DNA of 64,000 nucleotides from Miscanthus floridulus (GCF_019320115.1 NC_089586.1:3434804-3498803); one strand, 5' to 3'; positions 32,203-43,885 are shown, counted from the stretch's first letter. Program-made: numbers and translations. The notes: a model not told the origin generated them from the sequence alone.

Positions 32203-35200
32203 TGTGGCAGAACCGCCTAATTTAATGCCTCACAAAAGTGCTTGTCTTCCATTGGACACTAAGCACTCGAGGGAGAACACTAGATTACTCGGTTCCGTCG
32301 GATACACCCCAGGGGAGAACCCGAAAATCCACATTTTTGCCATCAGGATCACAAATGAGAGAATAAAGCTTACATCCTTCGTAACCATTTCTTACATCAC
32401 TTTTAATACAACATCAAAGTATAATATTTGTTAATATAACAGCGGAATGGAATCATGTTATCAGAGTTATAAACAATTTAATTGAACAGTGGAATAGAAA
32501 CATGTGAACAGAGTTATAGCAGAAATAAACATCTATTAATGACATGATGAAGTATTGATATCTAGACTACGACAACAGATTATGAAACTTTCATTTATAA
32601 AAATATTTGGTGAGAGTTATAAATAACATCTACGATCACAGCGTAAAGAAAATCCTCTCTGAGCCCACCAGGAGGAATCCACACACAAAGGTCAGCTCAA
32701 GCCTCCACCGGTTACCTACAACAGGGGGAATAAAATCCTGAGTACTCAATTGTACTCAGCAAGACTTACCCGACAGGAGAAAAGAACAGACTCCAAGAAT
32801 ATGCAAGGCTATCTGGTTGTGGGTTGCATTTGCAGAAAGCATTACTAAGCGTGCGTCCTTATTTTTGATTTTTAATAATAGCCGCATTGGTTCATTAACT
32901 AACCATTCTATATAAGCACCTGTACTACTTTTAAGCAAGTGGTAAGCAATCAGATTTCCTTTTCCATCTTCCATCTTTCATCTTCAGTTCTTACTACGAT
33001 GCTAAACCGTAGACAAGCCGTACTAGATCTCCCGGCGATTTGCGAATCAATGCCCCCAGCTGGGTATCCCGAAAACACATGCCCTGCTTGTACCCTAGGA
33101 ACAAGCAGGACCAACCCATCACTCTCCTGTCCTGGGTGTCCAGGTCCCCATCCAAACTGGGACTCCAAGCCCCCGACCTTGAGTCCCGGACTCAGTACGG
33201 TGCAAGGACCTCCTCCACCAAAACAAACCCTAACAGTCGGTCCGGAAAGAGCCAGATCCGCGACAAGAGAGCAACAAGTCTTCCAAGTGCCCATACACAA
33301 GTATGTGCTCGGGATAATAAGTCTGTAACCTGCCTAGAGTCATATGCAACGATCGGTCCTTAACCGACCAGACAGGGAAAGATAGTGTAACCAAGCTATG
33401 CCCTGTGTCCACGGCGACACAACTCCTTACACTCACCAATTCCCAAACCATATCCCTACCCGGTCACCATTTTCCTTTCCACCATTTTATATATTCCAAG
33501 TGATAATCATATAGTAACATATTTCCTATATCTCGCGAGTGATAGGCAATCACTCGACTTCTACCGGAGTCCTGTAACATAGCAGTCTACACGATCCTAT
33601 CATACTAGTAAGACTCATAGGATAAAGATATATATATGCAAGTGGGTTTCATTCAACTCCTTAAAACTTAATGCACAACTATAATTTAAACTGCAGGAAA
33701 GTAGGGGTTATGCACCGGGGCTTGCCTGGGTAAGATATATATTAAAAAGTTAGTATCTGCATCTTCAGATCATCCACAATCATCTGGATAGAAAGCCCAA
33801 CGCATCATCTCCTGGAGAGAATACCATTACGCCATCTTTGAATTCCCAATCATCCTTCGATCGATTCATTGATCCATCATCGTACCTATATGATATGCAT
33901 GCGATGCAATGCAAAGATGTAATTAATCAACTGCAATCGTGACTCGTAAAATACGACGTACACCTCTCGAGTTAACGGGCTAGTTCTAACGATGACCATA
34001 CTTAGGTTATATATACACGTTATCGAATAAGGCGTTATTTCTCACAATTCTTTTAGTTATATAAACCAACAGTGTTTCTTTATCCCATTCTAACGATTTA
34101 ATCATTATTCGCAATAGGCCATCATTATCTATTTAGCAAAGTAATTATTTTGGAGCTACAAAAATTACCATGAGTACCTAATATTGCCAAGAGCCTACTG
34201 TACAAATTTTAGATCCAACACTATTACCAATGTATCATACCGATCCCTACAAGTTTACCTTTTTCGTAATATTAATTATCTCTAATTAATTATATAGCTT
34301 CCTAAGAATATTATCCAACAAATTATACCAGCAGGTAGAGCAGGATTTTAGGAACTCAACAAAACTGGTTCCACCATTTTTGGATTCATATACTATTTTA
34401 TTTGGATTTTACAAATTTATCTTATAAGCTAAATGAGAAGTCGCCCTAGAAATCAAAGAGTCCGACGGCCCGACCTCGGCCCAACAGCGTGCGGGCGGCG
34501 GACGGCCCAGCGAGTCGCGCGGGTGAGCAACCGGCTAGCCCAGCGGGGCAGCGGCCCAGCAGCACATCAGGCGCGGCCTAGCGCAAGCCAACGGGACCAA
34601 ACCCGGACCAAGCATGCGACGAGCATGGCCCAGGCGCGAGTGGCACCTACGGCCTAGTAGGCCGGCGGCGGTACTACCGACCTTGCTCGGGTGAGCCCAG
34701 GGCGCGTGCTTTTTGCAGGAAAAGCCCCCAGTTTTTAGCTAATCCAACTACGATCTAGTGCACTATTCAACGAGTCAAGTATTTCACAAAAGGGACCCCA
34801 TATAACATTTCGTCTTGGACTTATATCCTCTTTACCTCGCTCTCTCCTTCTCTGCTCGCAACAGAATGACGAACGGCGGTGGCGGGACGGTCGGCTCTAG
34901 TGCGGGGCGCTGCGGCGGGACGGCGTGGGCCTCGGCGGGCAGCAGGTGCCACGGTGGCATGGGCACGCTGCACGTGCAAGGGCAGCGAAGTCGTGGCCTT
35001 GGCGCGCTGCGGCGATATGAGATGTGGCGCGCTCGGCGATGCGAGACATGGCGCGCTCGGTGTTGGCAGCCAAGGCGCACCAGGGCTTAGCGAGACGCAC
35101 CCGATAATGGCATGTGGTCATGGCCGTGGCATGCTGCGGCCATCCATGGAGCAAGGGAGCGGACGCCAGGGTCCGTGCACGGGAAAGGACCAAGACAGCG

Positions 35201-36382
35201 GCGACCACGGCCAGGGCTACGTCGGCGGGAGAGCATGGCGGGGCTCCGGCCATGGCAGATGCTGCGGCTCGGAAAGGCACGCGGGAAAAAGACCGGTGAG
35301 CTTGGGAGGGCAAAGCTCATAGCAGACCACAGGACACGAGAAGCTGCAACGGCGGCTACGGACGATGGTGACTAGCCATGGCGGGCGCGCTCGCGGGGCC
35401 AGAAGAGGAGGAGAGGCGAAGCTTTGGCCTTGAGCAAGGGGAAAAATGAGGAAGGAAGAGCGGGGCAGCTCGGGGAAGCTGCGGTATGTGGCATGGGGCA
35501 GCGTGGAAACACTCAATGTGGGGAGACGCGCGGACGTCGGTGCAGCGGGCCATGGCATGGCAGCCGGCATGAGGGCGCTACGGCATGGCCGAGCGCGAGC
35601 AGCCGGACCAGGGCGCGCGTGGGGAGGAAATGAGAAGGAGCAGCGCTCACGGCCTGGTTCAGCGTGGAGTGGCTACCGGCGGACGCTGCGGGGAGCGGTG
35701 GAAAATAACTTCCTTTAACAATGCGGACTGGTCACGGCAGCACGGGTAGGGGCCGCAGAGCCATATGCGACGTGGACGGCGTCGTTTTGCAGTGATGGTG
35801 CAGGCGAGCCATAATGCGGTGGTCGGTCATCAGCGAGGCAGCGAGCACAGAACAAGCATGGATGGGACGAGTCAGGCAGTGACGGAGCTTGCCTCCAAAG
35901 CAAGCAGGGGCTAGGGGTCACTTCACAAGTCAGTGACAAAGAAACAACGAGCGTTTGAGAGATGAATCAAAAAGTAATAGAAGACTAGCTACCAGCTATG
36001 AGCACCTCGAAAGGCACAAACATGTGTGGTAGTGAAGACAATAGGGAGTGCAAATTTTTCCAAAAATTAAAGTTGTGCCTTCATATACATAACATGCTCG
36101 AGTTATATTTTATTTTGCTTATAGAAATTGTTTCCCGTGCCAAACGGCTAAAACTACTTATTCTACTTTTCTTGCTAGAATTGTCATTAGCACATTTATG
36201 CATTAAGTAAACTAACTTACAATACCTATTTTGATTTTCTCAGCCACAAAGGTGGAATCACATACAATTCATTTATCATCTCATGTGCATTTAAAATTCC
36301 AAAACTTGAGAACTTGGTGTGTTAATTTCTTTTAAGCCTTAATCTAGGTGCTAAGCGAGCTCGTAACACTGGGGGTGTTACA
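32203..36382 (-). repeat. 5' LTR of the LARD-like element (4,180 bp)
   Basis: On the minus strand it begins TGTAACACCCCCAG at 36382 and ends GGTTCTGCCACA at 32203. It is colinear with the copy at 24603-28780 over its whole length. The GC-rich block is at about 34460-35700. Confidence 0.88.
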
Positions 36383-36930
36383 CGTTTTCTGTGATGATGG
36401 AGTTCGGTACTCCAAAATGATGGATGATGTCGAGGAAGAATAGCATGGCTTGCTCAGACTTGATCATGGAGATCGGCTAAGCTTTGATCCATTTTGTGAA
36501 CTTGTCTATGGTGACAAGCAAGTGGGTGTAACCCCCGGGCGCCTTCTTGAGAGGCCCAACCAGATCGAGCCCCTAGACCGTGAAGGGCCACGTGATAGGG
36601 ATCATCTGGAATGCCTGGACTGGGAGGTGAGTTTGTCGAGCATAGTACTGGCACCTTTCGTAGGTGCATACAATCTGCTCAGCCTTAGCTTCTGTAGTGG
36701 GCCAGTAGAAGCCCTATCGGAATGTGTTCCCAACTAAGGTTCTAGGTGCAGCATGGTGACTGTAGACCCCTCCATGGATATCACTCAGCAGAAGCTTCCC
36801 CTGTTCGACGGGGATATAGAGCTGCAGGATCCTGGTGTGGCTTCATTTGTAGAGTTCGTCCTCTACAAGAACAAAGGACTTGGCGCAACATGTGAGCCAT
36901 CGAGTTTCTGTCTTGTCTGTCGGCAGCATG
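36383..36930 (-). pseudogene. Gypsy integrase, N-terminal part and first catalytic residues
   Basis: Minus-strand coding shows CTYERCQYYARQTHLPVQAF (zinc-binding end), then PFTV*GLDLVGPLKKAPGG, where the Asp of GLDLVGP is the first catalytic residue, then LLVTIDKFTKWIKA and GVPNSIITEN. The sequence stops in the second catalytic motif because the LARD element inserted there; the remaining bases are at 24602 and below. In this copy the position usually Asp reads Glu (TEN), through a change in the duplicated target itself. Confidence 0.82.
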
Positions 36931-37082
36931 TCATGGAGGAGGTAGTCGAAGTAGAGTGTTCTCTAGTCATCTAGAGGATCAACCTCTGTCGCTGGATCCT
37001 CTTCAAGCTCCTTGACCTCAGGGCCAGACAGAGCCGTTGGTTGGTTAGCCCCCAAGGCTGGATCAGACGGTTCGTGGTCGGC

Positions 37083-37690
37083 CTATTCCAACCCTTTGTA
37101 GCATACCGAGGGCTTATGTTGGTCACTAGCGAAGACACCCATTGGCACTGGCTCTCGACCGAACGCCGCTTTTGCAAGCGCATCGGCTACCTCATTAAAG
37201 TGCCTTGGGATGTGATTGAGTTTGAGGCCGTAGAATTTGTCCTCCACCCGTTGGACTTCTTGGTAGTATGTAGCCATCTTGGTATCATGGTAGCTCGACT
37301 CCTTCATGACTTAGTTGATGACCAGCTGAGAGTCACCCGAATGTCAAGGCATCGAATACCCAACTCGATGGTGATTCATAGGCCGTTGATGAGCGCTTCA
37401 TACTCAGCCACATTATCTGATGAGGGGAAATGGAGCTAAACCATGTACCGCATGCGGACCCCGAGGGGTGATACGAAGACCAGCCCCACGCCAACGCCCT
37501 TCTTCATCAGCAACTTGTCGAAGTACATCATCCAGTACTCTTGATCGATGATCGCCGGTGGTGTTTGGACCTTGGTCCATTCCGCGATGAAGTCAGCCAA
37601 CACCTGGGACTTGATCACCATTCGGGAGGCATACATGATGCCTTGATCCATCAACTCAAGTGCCCACTTTGTGGTTCTTCCCGTGGCATC
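37083..37690 (-). pseudogene. Gypsy RNase H domain
   Basis: Minus-strand frames give DFIAEWTKVQTPPAI, EYWMMYFDKLLMKKGVGVGL (start of RNase H), NVAEYEALINGLRI and, at the end, LKLNHIPRHFNEVADALAKA, the typical H..R..N..AD.LA close of a Gypsy RNase H. Stops (for example after RMRYMV) and small shifts break it. It lies between RT (38165-38905) and integrase (36383-36930), the normal Gypsy order. Confidence 0.75.
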
Positions 37691-38164
37691 CTAGCTCTAG
37701 ATGACCTCGCCGAGGGGGAATGACGGCACAACCATCATGGTGTGTGATTTGAAGTAGTGGCGTAGCTTCCTCTTGGTGATGAGGACGTCATACAGGAGCT
37801 TCTAGATTTGGGAGTAGCAGGTTTTGGAGTTGGATAGTACATCACTGATGAAGTACACCAGGTGCTGCACCTTAAGGGCATGCCCCTCTTCCTCCCGCTC
37901 TACTACTAGGGTGGTGCTGACCACTTGCGTGGTGGCCACTATGTGTAGCAGGAGGGATTCTCCGTCGCTTGGAGGAACTAGGATCGGGGGCCTTATCAGA
38001 AGTAGTTTGACCATATCAAGTGCCTTCTGGGCCTCGGACGTCCACTCGAAGAGGTTGGCTTTCTTCAAGAGTTGATAAAGGGGGAGACCTCATTCACCGA
38101 GGCGTGAGATGAATCAGCTAAGGGCGACGAGGCACCCTGTGATTCCCTAAACCCCCTTTATCTT
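37691..38164 (-). pseudogene. Gypsy RT/RNase H connection
   Basis: Minus-strand frame 37802-38068 gives KKANLFEWTSEAQKALDMVK, LLLIRPPILVPPSDGESLLL and YFISDVLSNSKTCYSQI, the thumb/connection region that follows the Gypsy polymerase. It continues the RT at 38165 after a stop. Confidence 0.7.
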
Positions 38165-38905
38165 CTAGATTGGGTCCATCCTTGTGATGGCTAAAATTTT
38201 CTTTGGGTTGGCTTCGATGCCACGCTCGGAGATGATGAAGCCGAGCAGCATGCCCCTCGGGACCTCGAAAACACACTTTTTGGGATTGAGTTTGATGCCA
38301 TTCGCCCGGAGTTTCACAAAGGTTTGCTCAAGATCGGTAATAAGGTAGTCAACCCATTTGGACTTAACTACGATGTCATCAATGTAGGCCTCAATGGTCC
38401 ACCCGATGAGGTCCCCGAAGCATCTAAGCATACAACGCTGGTACATAGCCCCAGCATTCTTTAGTTCGAACGACATTGAAACGTAGCAGAACGATCCAAA
38501 GGGGGTGTCGAAAGACATCGCGATCTGGTTGGACTCTTTCATCATGATTTGATGGTAGTCAGAGTACGTATCAAGGAAGTAGAGGGTTTCGCACCCCAAG
38601 GTACAGTCGACTATTTGGTCTATGCGTGGCAAAGGAAATAGATCCTTTGGGCATGCTTTGTTAAGACCCATATAGTCAACACACATCCTCCATTTCCCGC
38701 TCTTCTTTCATACAAGAACAGGATTAGCTAACCACTCTAGGTGGTATACTTCCTTGATGAACCCGGCCACCGAAAGTTTGGCTATCTCCTCGCCGATGGC
38801 CCTACATTTTTCCTTGTCGAAGCGACGCAGGAGTTGCTTCGCCGGCCTAGAGCCTAGATGTATTTTCAAGGTATGCTCGGTGACCTCCCTTGGAATGCCT
38901 GGCAT
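38165..38905 (-). pseudogene. Gypsy reverse transcriptase
   Basis: Minus-strand product in two frames: MPGIPREVTEHTLKIHLGSR and KCRAIGEEIAKLSVAGFIKE (38708-38905), then MCVDYMGLNKACPKDLFPLP, the polymerase motif around YFLDTYSDYHQIMM and the catalytic AYIDDIVVKS (38165-38686). The YIDD box is intact in this copy. A break near 38690-38710 separates the two parts. Sequence and gene order place it in the non-chromovirus Tat branch (inference). Confidence 0.87.
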
Positions 38906-39189
38906 ATCCGAGTGTTTCCACGCAAATATGTCTTTGTTGTCGTAGAGGAAGTCGACGAGCGTGCTTTCCTATTCAAAGGAAAGTGTGGTACCAATGCGTA
39001 CCATTTTACCCTCAGAGCTACTGGGATCTATGAGGACTTTGTTGGAGCCCTTTGCTGATTCAAATGACCCGATCGACTTCTTGGCATCGGGCGCTTCTTT
39101 GGCTACCTCCTCCTTAAGGACGGTGAGTTCCCTAGAGGCAATGCATGTTGTGGCATGGCCACAACACTCGACCTCGCACTCGTAGGTGC

Positions 39190-39550
39190 GCTAGAAGGAG
39201 GTGCTGATGGTGATGACCCTATGGGGCCTGGCATCTTTAGCTTGAGGTATGTGTAGTTGGGGATGGCCATGAACTTCGCGTAGCATGGTCATCCAAGGAT
39301 GGGGTGGAAGGTTCTAGGGAACCCAACCACCTCAAAGGTGAGGGTCTCAGTCCTATAATTGAACTGATCCCCAAATGTAACAAGTAGATTGATCTGCCTG
39401 AGTGGCATGGCCTGCTTCCTAGGCACGATGCCATGGAAAGGTGCTCAGGTTGGGCGGAGGCACGTCCGGTCGATGCGCATCTTGCCGAGCGCCTTGGTGT
39501 ACATGATGTTGAGGCTGCTGCCCCCGTCCATCAGCACTTTCGTGAAAATG
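39190..39550 (-). pseudogene. Gypsy protease region
   Basis: On the minus strand TKVLMDGGSSLNIMY (about 39505-39549) is the aspartic protease active-site motif in the D-G-G-S-S form seen in this Gypsy branch. After it come RMRIDRTCL-like, AQPLRQIDLLVTFGDQF-like and GWP.YAKFMAIPNYTYL-like stretches. The element's sequence ends just upstream of the motif, at about 39553, where a Copia-type LTR fragment begins. Gag and the 5' LTR of this element are therefore missing. Confidence 0.72.
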
Positions 39551-39552
39551 GA

Positions 39553-41109
39553 ATGTCAATTTTCTATTGCGCCGGATGCAAATTCTGGTGGTTAGCACAT
39601 TGGTGCAAGGGTGAAGAAGTTAGAAGTGAAAACGAGTTGGTCGCGAAGATGCCGGCGTCGGTCAACTGACCGGACACTGGATCTGAATGCACCGGACGCT
39701 GGAAGGCTGCGTCCAGTCAGGCTGACGTATGGTGACGCAGTAACTGGAGTGTGACCGGACGCTGGCTGTGTCTGATCGCGTTCGACCGGACGCGTCTGGT
39801 CATGCTCGGGAGCTTACTGGAAATGACCAGACGCTGGGGGTTCAGCGTCCGGTTAGTTGAGTGCTACTACGTCCGGTCAAGTCAAATGACCGTTGGAATC
39901 GGGACACGTGGTCGTCTGCGAGCGACCGGACGCTGAGGTCCAGCGTCCGGTCAACATGACCGGAGCGTCCGGTCGGCCCGACCGTTGCCCAGTGAAGGGG
40001 TAACGGCTAGTTTAGCCCTTGGGGCTATAAATAGAAGTGGCCTTCGGCCATGGCTGGTGTTGAGCACCTCAAGGGACTTAGTGTCCATGCTTGTGAGTGC
40101 TTGGAAGCCCTCCATCACACACATACTTGATAGTGATCATTCGATTGTGTGAGTGAGTGATTCTAGTGCGATTGCATCGTGAGGTTGCATCGAGTGGCAC
40201 TAGGTGATCGAGTTGCAAGCCAGTGGTGCTTGTTACTCTTGGAGGTTGCCACCTCCTAGATGGCTTGGTGGTGGTCTCCGTCGAAGCGCGCAAGAAGCTT
40301 GTGCGGTGCTCCGGAGAAGTGCTTGTGAGGGGCATTGTGCTCGCCCCATGGGAGCCACGAAGAGCAACTCTAGTAAAGCGTGTCATTGAGCTACCCTCAC
40401 TCAAGGGGTAGGTTCTTGCGGCGCCCGACGTGCGGGCTTAGCGGGTGATGTTAATTAGCCGCCGAACCACCAAGTGAGCGGTCGACACAACGGGGACTAG
40501 CGTGTTGGCAAACACGTGAACCTCGGGAGAAAAATCATCGTGTCAACCTTATTCTTCCCGTTGGTTTGCATCCCCGTTACACAAGCTTGCAATTACTTTT
40601 ATACATATTAAGCTTGTGTAGTTGCTCTTGTAATTAGATAGCTTGTGTAGCTTGCTAATTACCTTCTTGCTTGTGTAGCATAGAAGTAGCTCCCTTGCGT
40701 GGCTAATTTGGTTTTAGTAACCTTGTTAGTCACATTGCTTAGTTTGTGTAGCTAAGTATTTGCACTCTCTAATTAGGCATTGGTTGCCTTGTTATTGAGC
40801 ATTGCTAGTGAGCATCGTTAGCTTTGTGCTTTTGCTTACTAGCATGTGTAGGAGCTCCCTTGTCGCTTAAAGTACTAGTGGCCTAGGTTTGTGTAACCTT
40901 GCTCCTAGAATTGTTTAGGAGAGCTCTAGCTAGCCCGGCACCTTTGTTGCATAATTGTTATCTTTGCAAGGTGCTAGTGAACATGTATAGTGGGGTATAG
41001 TCTTGGCTAGACCGATAGTTTTAATTCCGCATTTGTATCGGTTAGCTGACGCAATTAAGTTTTAGAAAAGACTATTCACCCCCCCTCTAGTCACCATCTC
41101 GACCCTTCA
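39553..41109 (+). mobile_element. 5'-truncated Copia-type LTR fragment
   Basis: It ends with the CACCCCCCCTCTAGTCACCAT...CGACCCTTCA block, like the other Copia LTRs here, but the first several hundred bases and any TGAAGGGTCG start are absent. Its U3 (39660-39970) has the densest array of CCGGACGCTGG / CCAGCGTCCGG motifs in the window. A TATAAATA box is near 40026. It replaces the 5' portion of the minus-strand Gypsy element. Confidence 0.68.
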
Positions 41110-41494
41110 ACGTGTAGGATGAACAAAGCATCGCTAAGGAGCCGCTGCCGACCACCCATAACGCAAAGGGCAGACGCTCGTGCACGTATAGGGAGGAGCC
41201 GGAGACAGGGCATTTTCTAGAGACATCGAGCGTCAACATGATTGGTCGAGGATTTGCATTAAGTATAGCTGTATGTTATATTTAAGATTGTATACATAGA
41301 CAAACATTATTTGAAGAATAATCATGACAAGGACGTTGTGGAGGAACGTCGTAATGAAAATTATATTAAATATAAATATTAGAAGTGTACTTATCTTTGG
41401 ATAGAAATCTGGTCGGCGGTGATGAAGTTGTCCGGTCCTCGAGCTTTCCGACCTGTCGTGACGGTGGTCGCGGTTGTCATAGCGCCGTTCTTCA
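41110..41494. other. Unassigned, probably leader of a Gypsy fragment
   Basis: AT-rich in its second half (41240-41400) with no recognisable coding sequence. It may belong to the minus-strand Gypsy fragment whose LTR is at 42144-42541. Confidence 0.35.
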
Positions 41495-42000
41495 TAGCGA
41501 TCATCATTGCGACGTGGTCTGGTGGTCGGAGCTCGGTGGAGCCGCTTGGGACATGGTCTGGTGGTCTAGTGGTCAGAGCTTGGCGGAGCCGCTTGGGATG
41601 TGGTCTGGTGGTCCGGTGGTCAAAGCTTGGCGGAGCCGCTCGAGACGTGGTCTGGTGGTCCGGTGGTCGGAGCTCGGTGGAGCCGCTCGGGACATGGTCT
41701 GGTGGTCCAGTGGTTGGAGCTCGGTGGAGCCGCTCGGGACATGGTCTGGTGGTCTGGTGGTCGGAGTTCGATGGAGCCGCTCGGGACATGGTCTGGTGGT
41801 CTGGTGGTCGGAGTTCGGCAGAGCCACTCGGGATGTGGTCCGGTGGTCTGGTGGTCGGAGCTCGGTGGAGCCGCTCGAGACATGGTCTGGTGGTCGGAGT
41901 TCGGCGGAGCCGCTCGAGACGTGGTCTGGTGGTCTGGTGGTCGGAGTTCGGCGGAGCCACTCGGGACGTGGTCTGGTGGTCGAAGCTCGGCGGAGGCTGA
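41495..42000. repeat. 47-bp minisatellite, about ten units
   Basis: Units begin (at AGCC) at 41540, 41587, 41634, 41681, 41728, 41775, 41822 and 41869 with an exact 47-bp step. Two later steps are 39 bp (to 41908 and to 41994), with a 47-bp step between them (to 41955). The 39-bp units lack one 8-base TGGTCTGG block. A unit is GAGCCGCTCGGGACATGGTC followed by TGGTGGTC(T/C)GGTGGTCGGAG and (C/T)TCGGTG. No stop falls in the consensus in any of the six frames, so long open frames run both ways; none of these needs to be a protein. Confidence 0.88.
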
Positions 42001-42124
42001 ACATCGGGATCAATCTTGACTGGGACAGATCACTACGGCAGCTAAAGTCACCACAGGTGGTGTTGATAAAGAGGATCCCATCTGATTCGTCGGAAGATTA
42101 GCATGCACAACCCCTAAAAGGGGA

Positions 42125-42142
42125 CCCCTACCTGGCACGCCA
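42125..42142 (-). other. Putative primer-binding site of a Gypsy fragment
   Basis: On the minus strand TGGCGTGCCAGGTAGGGG lies one base inside the LTR end at 42144. A TGGCGCGCCAGGTAGG-type site is common in grass Gypsy elements. The tRNA is not assigned. Confidence 0.5.
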
Positions 42143-42143
42143 C

Positions 42144-42541
42144 TGTCGACGAAATATGGTCGGCAGTCCACTGAGGGGGTGCCCGTGGTGATAGATTATC
42201 GGTAGACGGTGCATGTAATCAGGAACCAGATGGTTACAGAGGTACAAGACATAAGATTTATACAGGTTCAGGCCGCTAGTGTGGTGTAAAACCCTACGTC
42301 ATGTGCTCTGTTATTTGTATTGATCTGGGGTGAGATCTGTTGTCCTCCCTGAGGGGGACCCCTGCCTCTCCTTATATAGTCTGGAGGAGGAGGGTTACAA
42401 GTAAAGTATCATATTTGGTACTATTACAATATCTAGTACAACTTGTAATCTTGCTATGCACGTCTTGATCTTATGGGTCGGGCCACCTCGGATGGTGTGG
42501 CCCATGTACCATCTTGTGGTACCCGGGGTATATCCCCCACA
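42144..42541 (-). mobile_element. 5' LTR of another minus-strand Gypsy element, 398 bp
   Basis: On the minus strand it begins TGTGGGGGATATACCCCGGG (42541) and ends TTCGTCGACA (42144), the TG...CA form. A CTATATAAGG box is at about 42375. It does not match the 1.19-kb LTR at 14743, so it is a different family. Its internal region (leader plus minisatellite) runs leftward and is cut off by the Copia LTR fragment. Confidence 0.58.
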
Positions 42542-42884
42542 ACTGTCGTCATTAGGTTTTGGGTTTTGCTTAGATTAATCTATCAAGAACAGTTTCGTTG
42601 TTCATCGGTTTGTGAGACCCCAACTTCGTAAGATTAATCATTCATCTGTAATTTGATTATTTTCTTTCTTGTTCTTGCTTGTGTTCTTCATTGCACAGGT
42701 AGGGATTAGCCTTCTTGGCAAGGTCAACCAGATCCGTGTCACAGTTGATAACCAGAGGAGTTATGGTGCTAAGATTGTAGGGTTCGATCTTTCGATCTGA
42801 AGCCAGATTGGTGTGTCATTCTCTGCCACAACGATAGTTATCACTACCTGACGGAAGATTGGGATCCCCGTTCCCATTAGTTGG
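42542..42884. other. Unassigned repeat-like sequence
   Basis: No coding sequence. It lies between two LTR fragments and reads like retrotransposon leader sequence, but I cannot assign it. Confidence 0.35.
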
Positions 42885-43885
42885 GGTCCTGCGTCCGGTC
42901 AATCCGACCGGCGCATCCGGTCGCCCTGATTTTTAGTGGATAGTGAGCCCAACGGTTCTATTTATGGGGGCTCTCTATTTAAGCCCCATGAAAGGCTCTA
43001 GCTCACTCTCTTGGCTATTTGCATTGACATAGCAATCTAGTGAGCTTAGCCAAAGCTCTTCCACTCATCTCCATCATTGATTCATCATCTTTGTGGGATT
43101 GGGAGTGAATCCAAGTGCATTGCTTGAGTGTTTGCATCTAGAAGCACTTGGTGTTCGTGTTTTGTTGCAGGATTCGCTTGTTACTCTTGGTGGTTGCCGC
43201 CACCTAGATGGCTTGGAGCAGCGAGGATTGTCGAGCAGAGGTTGATGATTGTCTCCGGCTCCGATCGTGGTGATTGTGAGGGGTTCTTGACCTTTCTCTG
43301 TCGGAGTGCCAAAATGTACTCTAGTGGATTGCTCGTGGCTTGTGTGATCCTCATCTTATGTTGGATGTGCGGCACCCTATTGAGGGTTTGGCGTGTGATG
43401 CCAATTAGCGCATGAATCTCCAAGTGAGTGAATCATCACAACGAGGACTAGCTTGCCAGCAAGCAAGTGAACCTCAGTAAAAAATCATTGTGTCATCATT
43501 GATTCCGAGGTGATTGGTCTTCATTGGTATTCATTCTTATGATTGATTGGTTCATTCCTCGACTCGGTAGTATAAACATCTTGCTCTCTCTCTTTATATT
43601 ACCATAAACTAGTTGTCAAGCTCTTTAGTGTAGCTAGTCATGAGAGCTTGTTAGTTTGATTAGTGTGGCTCTTTAGTTAGCCTTTGAGAGCACACTAACT
43701 TAGTATAGTGACATAGCTATTGTGTGGATAGAGAATATAGAAACTAGAATTGTGGTTGGTGGCTTGTATTTTTTGTAGGCTAGCGCAACACTCACTTTGC
43801 CTCATATTTGTCTAACCAGTTTGCTAAGTGTTGTTGTAGAAATTTTTAATAGGCTATTCACCCCTCTAGCCATTAGGACCTTTCA
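42885..43885 (+). mobile_element. Copia LTR fragment, same subfamily as the solo LTR at 7265-9279
   Basis: It aligns by eye to about 8255-9279, roughly 9 in 10 bases agreeing, with shared blocks such as ATTGGTCTTCATTGGTATTC. It ends GGACCTTTCA at 43885. The 5' part is missing. It is followed without a gap by the second subfamily. Confidence 0.7.

Larger units (their letters stand above)
24603..36382 (-). mobile_element. LARD-like LTR retrotransposon, 11.8 kb, no gag or pol
   Basis: Two LTRs of about 4.18 kb (24603-28780 and 32203-36382) flank a 3.4-kb internal region. The target duplication is CGTTA (24598-24602) and CGTTT (36383-36387), inside the Gypsy integrase. A primer-binding site just inside the right LTR and a purine-rich tract just inside the left LTR show that it is oriented on the minus strand. 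No gag, protease, integrase or RT can be seen. One decayed coding frame (30606-31430) is present. Very long LTRs with little internal coding match the LARD class, which depends on another element's proteins. In two aligned stretches (about 130 and 310 bp) I counted 4 and 13 LTR differences, about 3-4%. Confidence 0.88.

Noticed and set aside
41385..42101. 238-codon plus-strand frame and several others over the minisatellite
   Set aside because: They exist only because the 47-bp unit lacks stops in every frame; there is no evidence of selection on any one frame.
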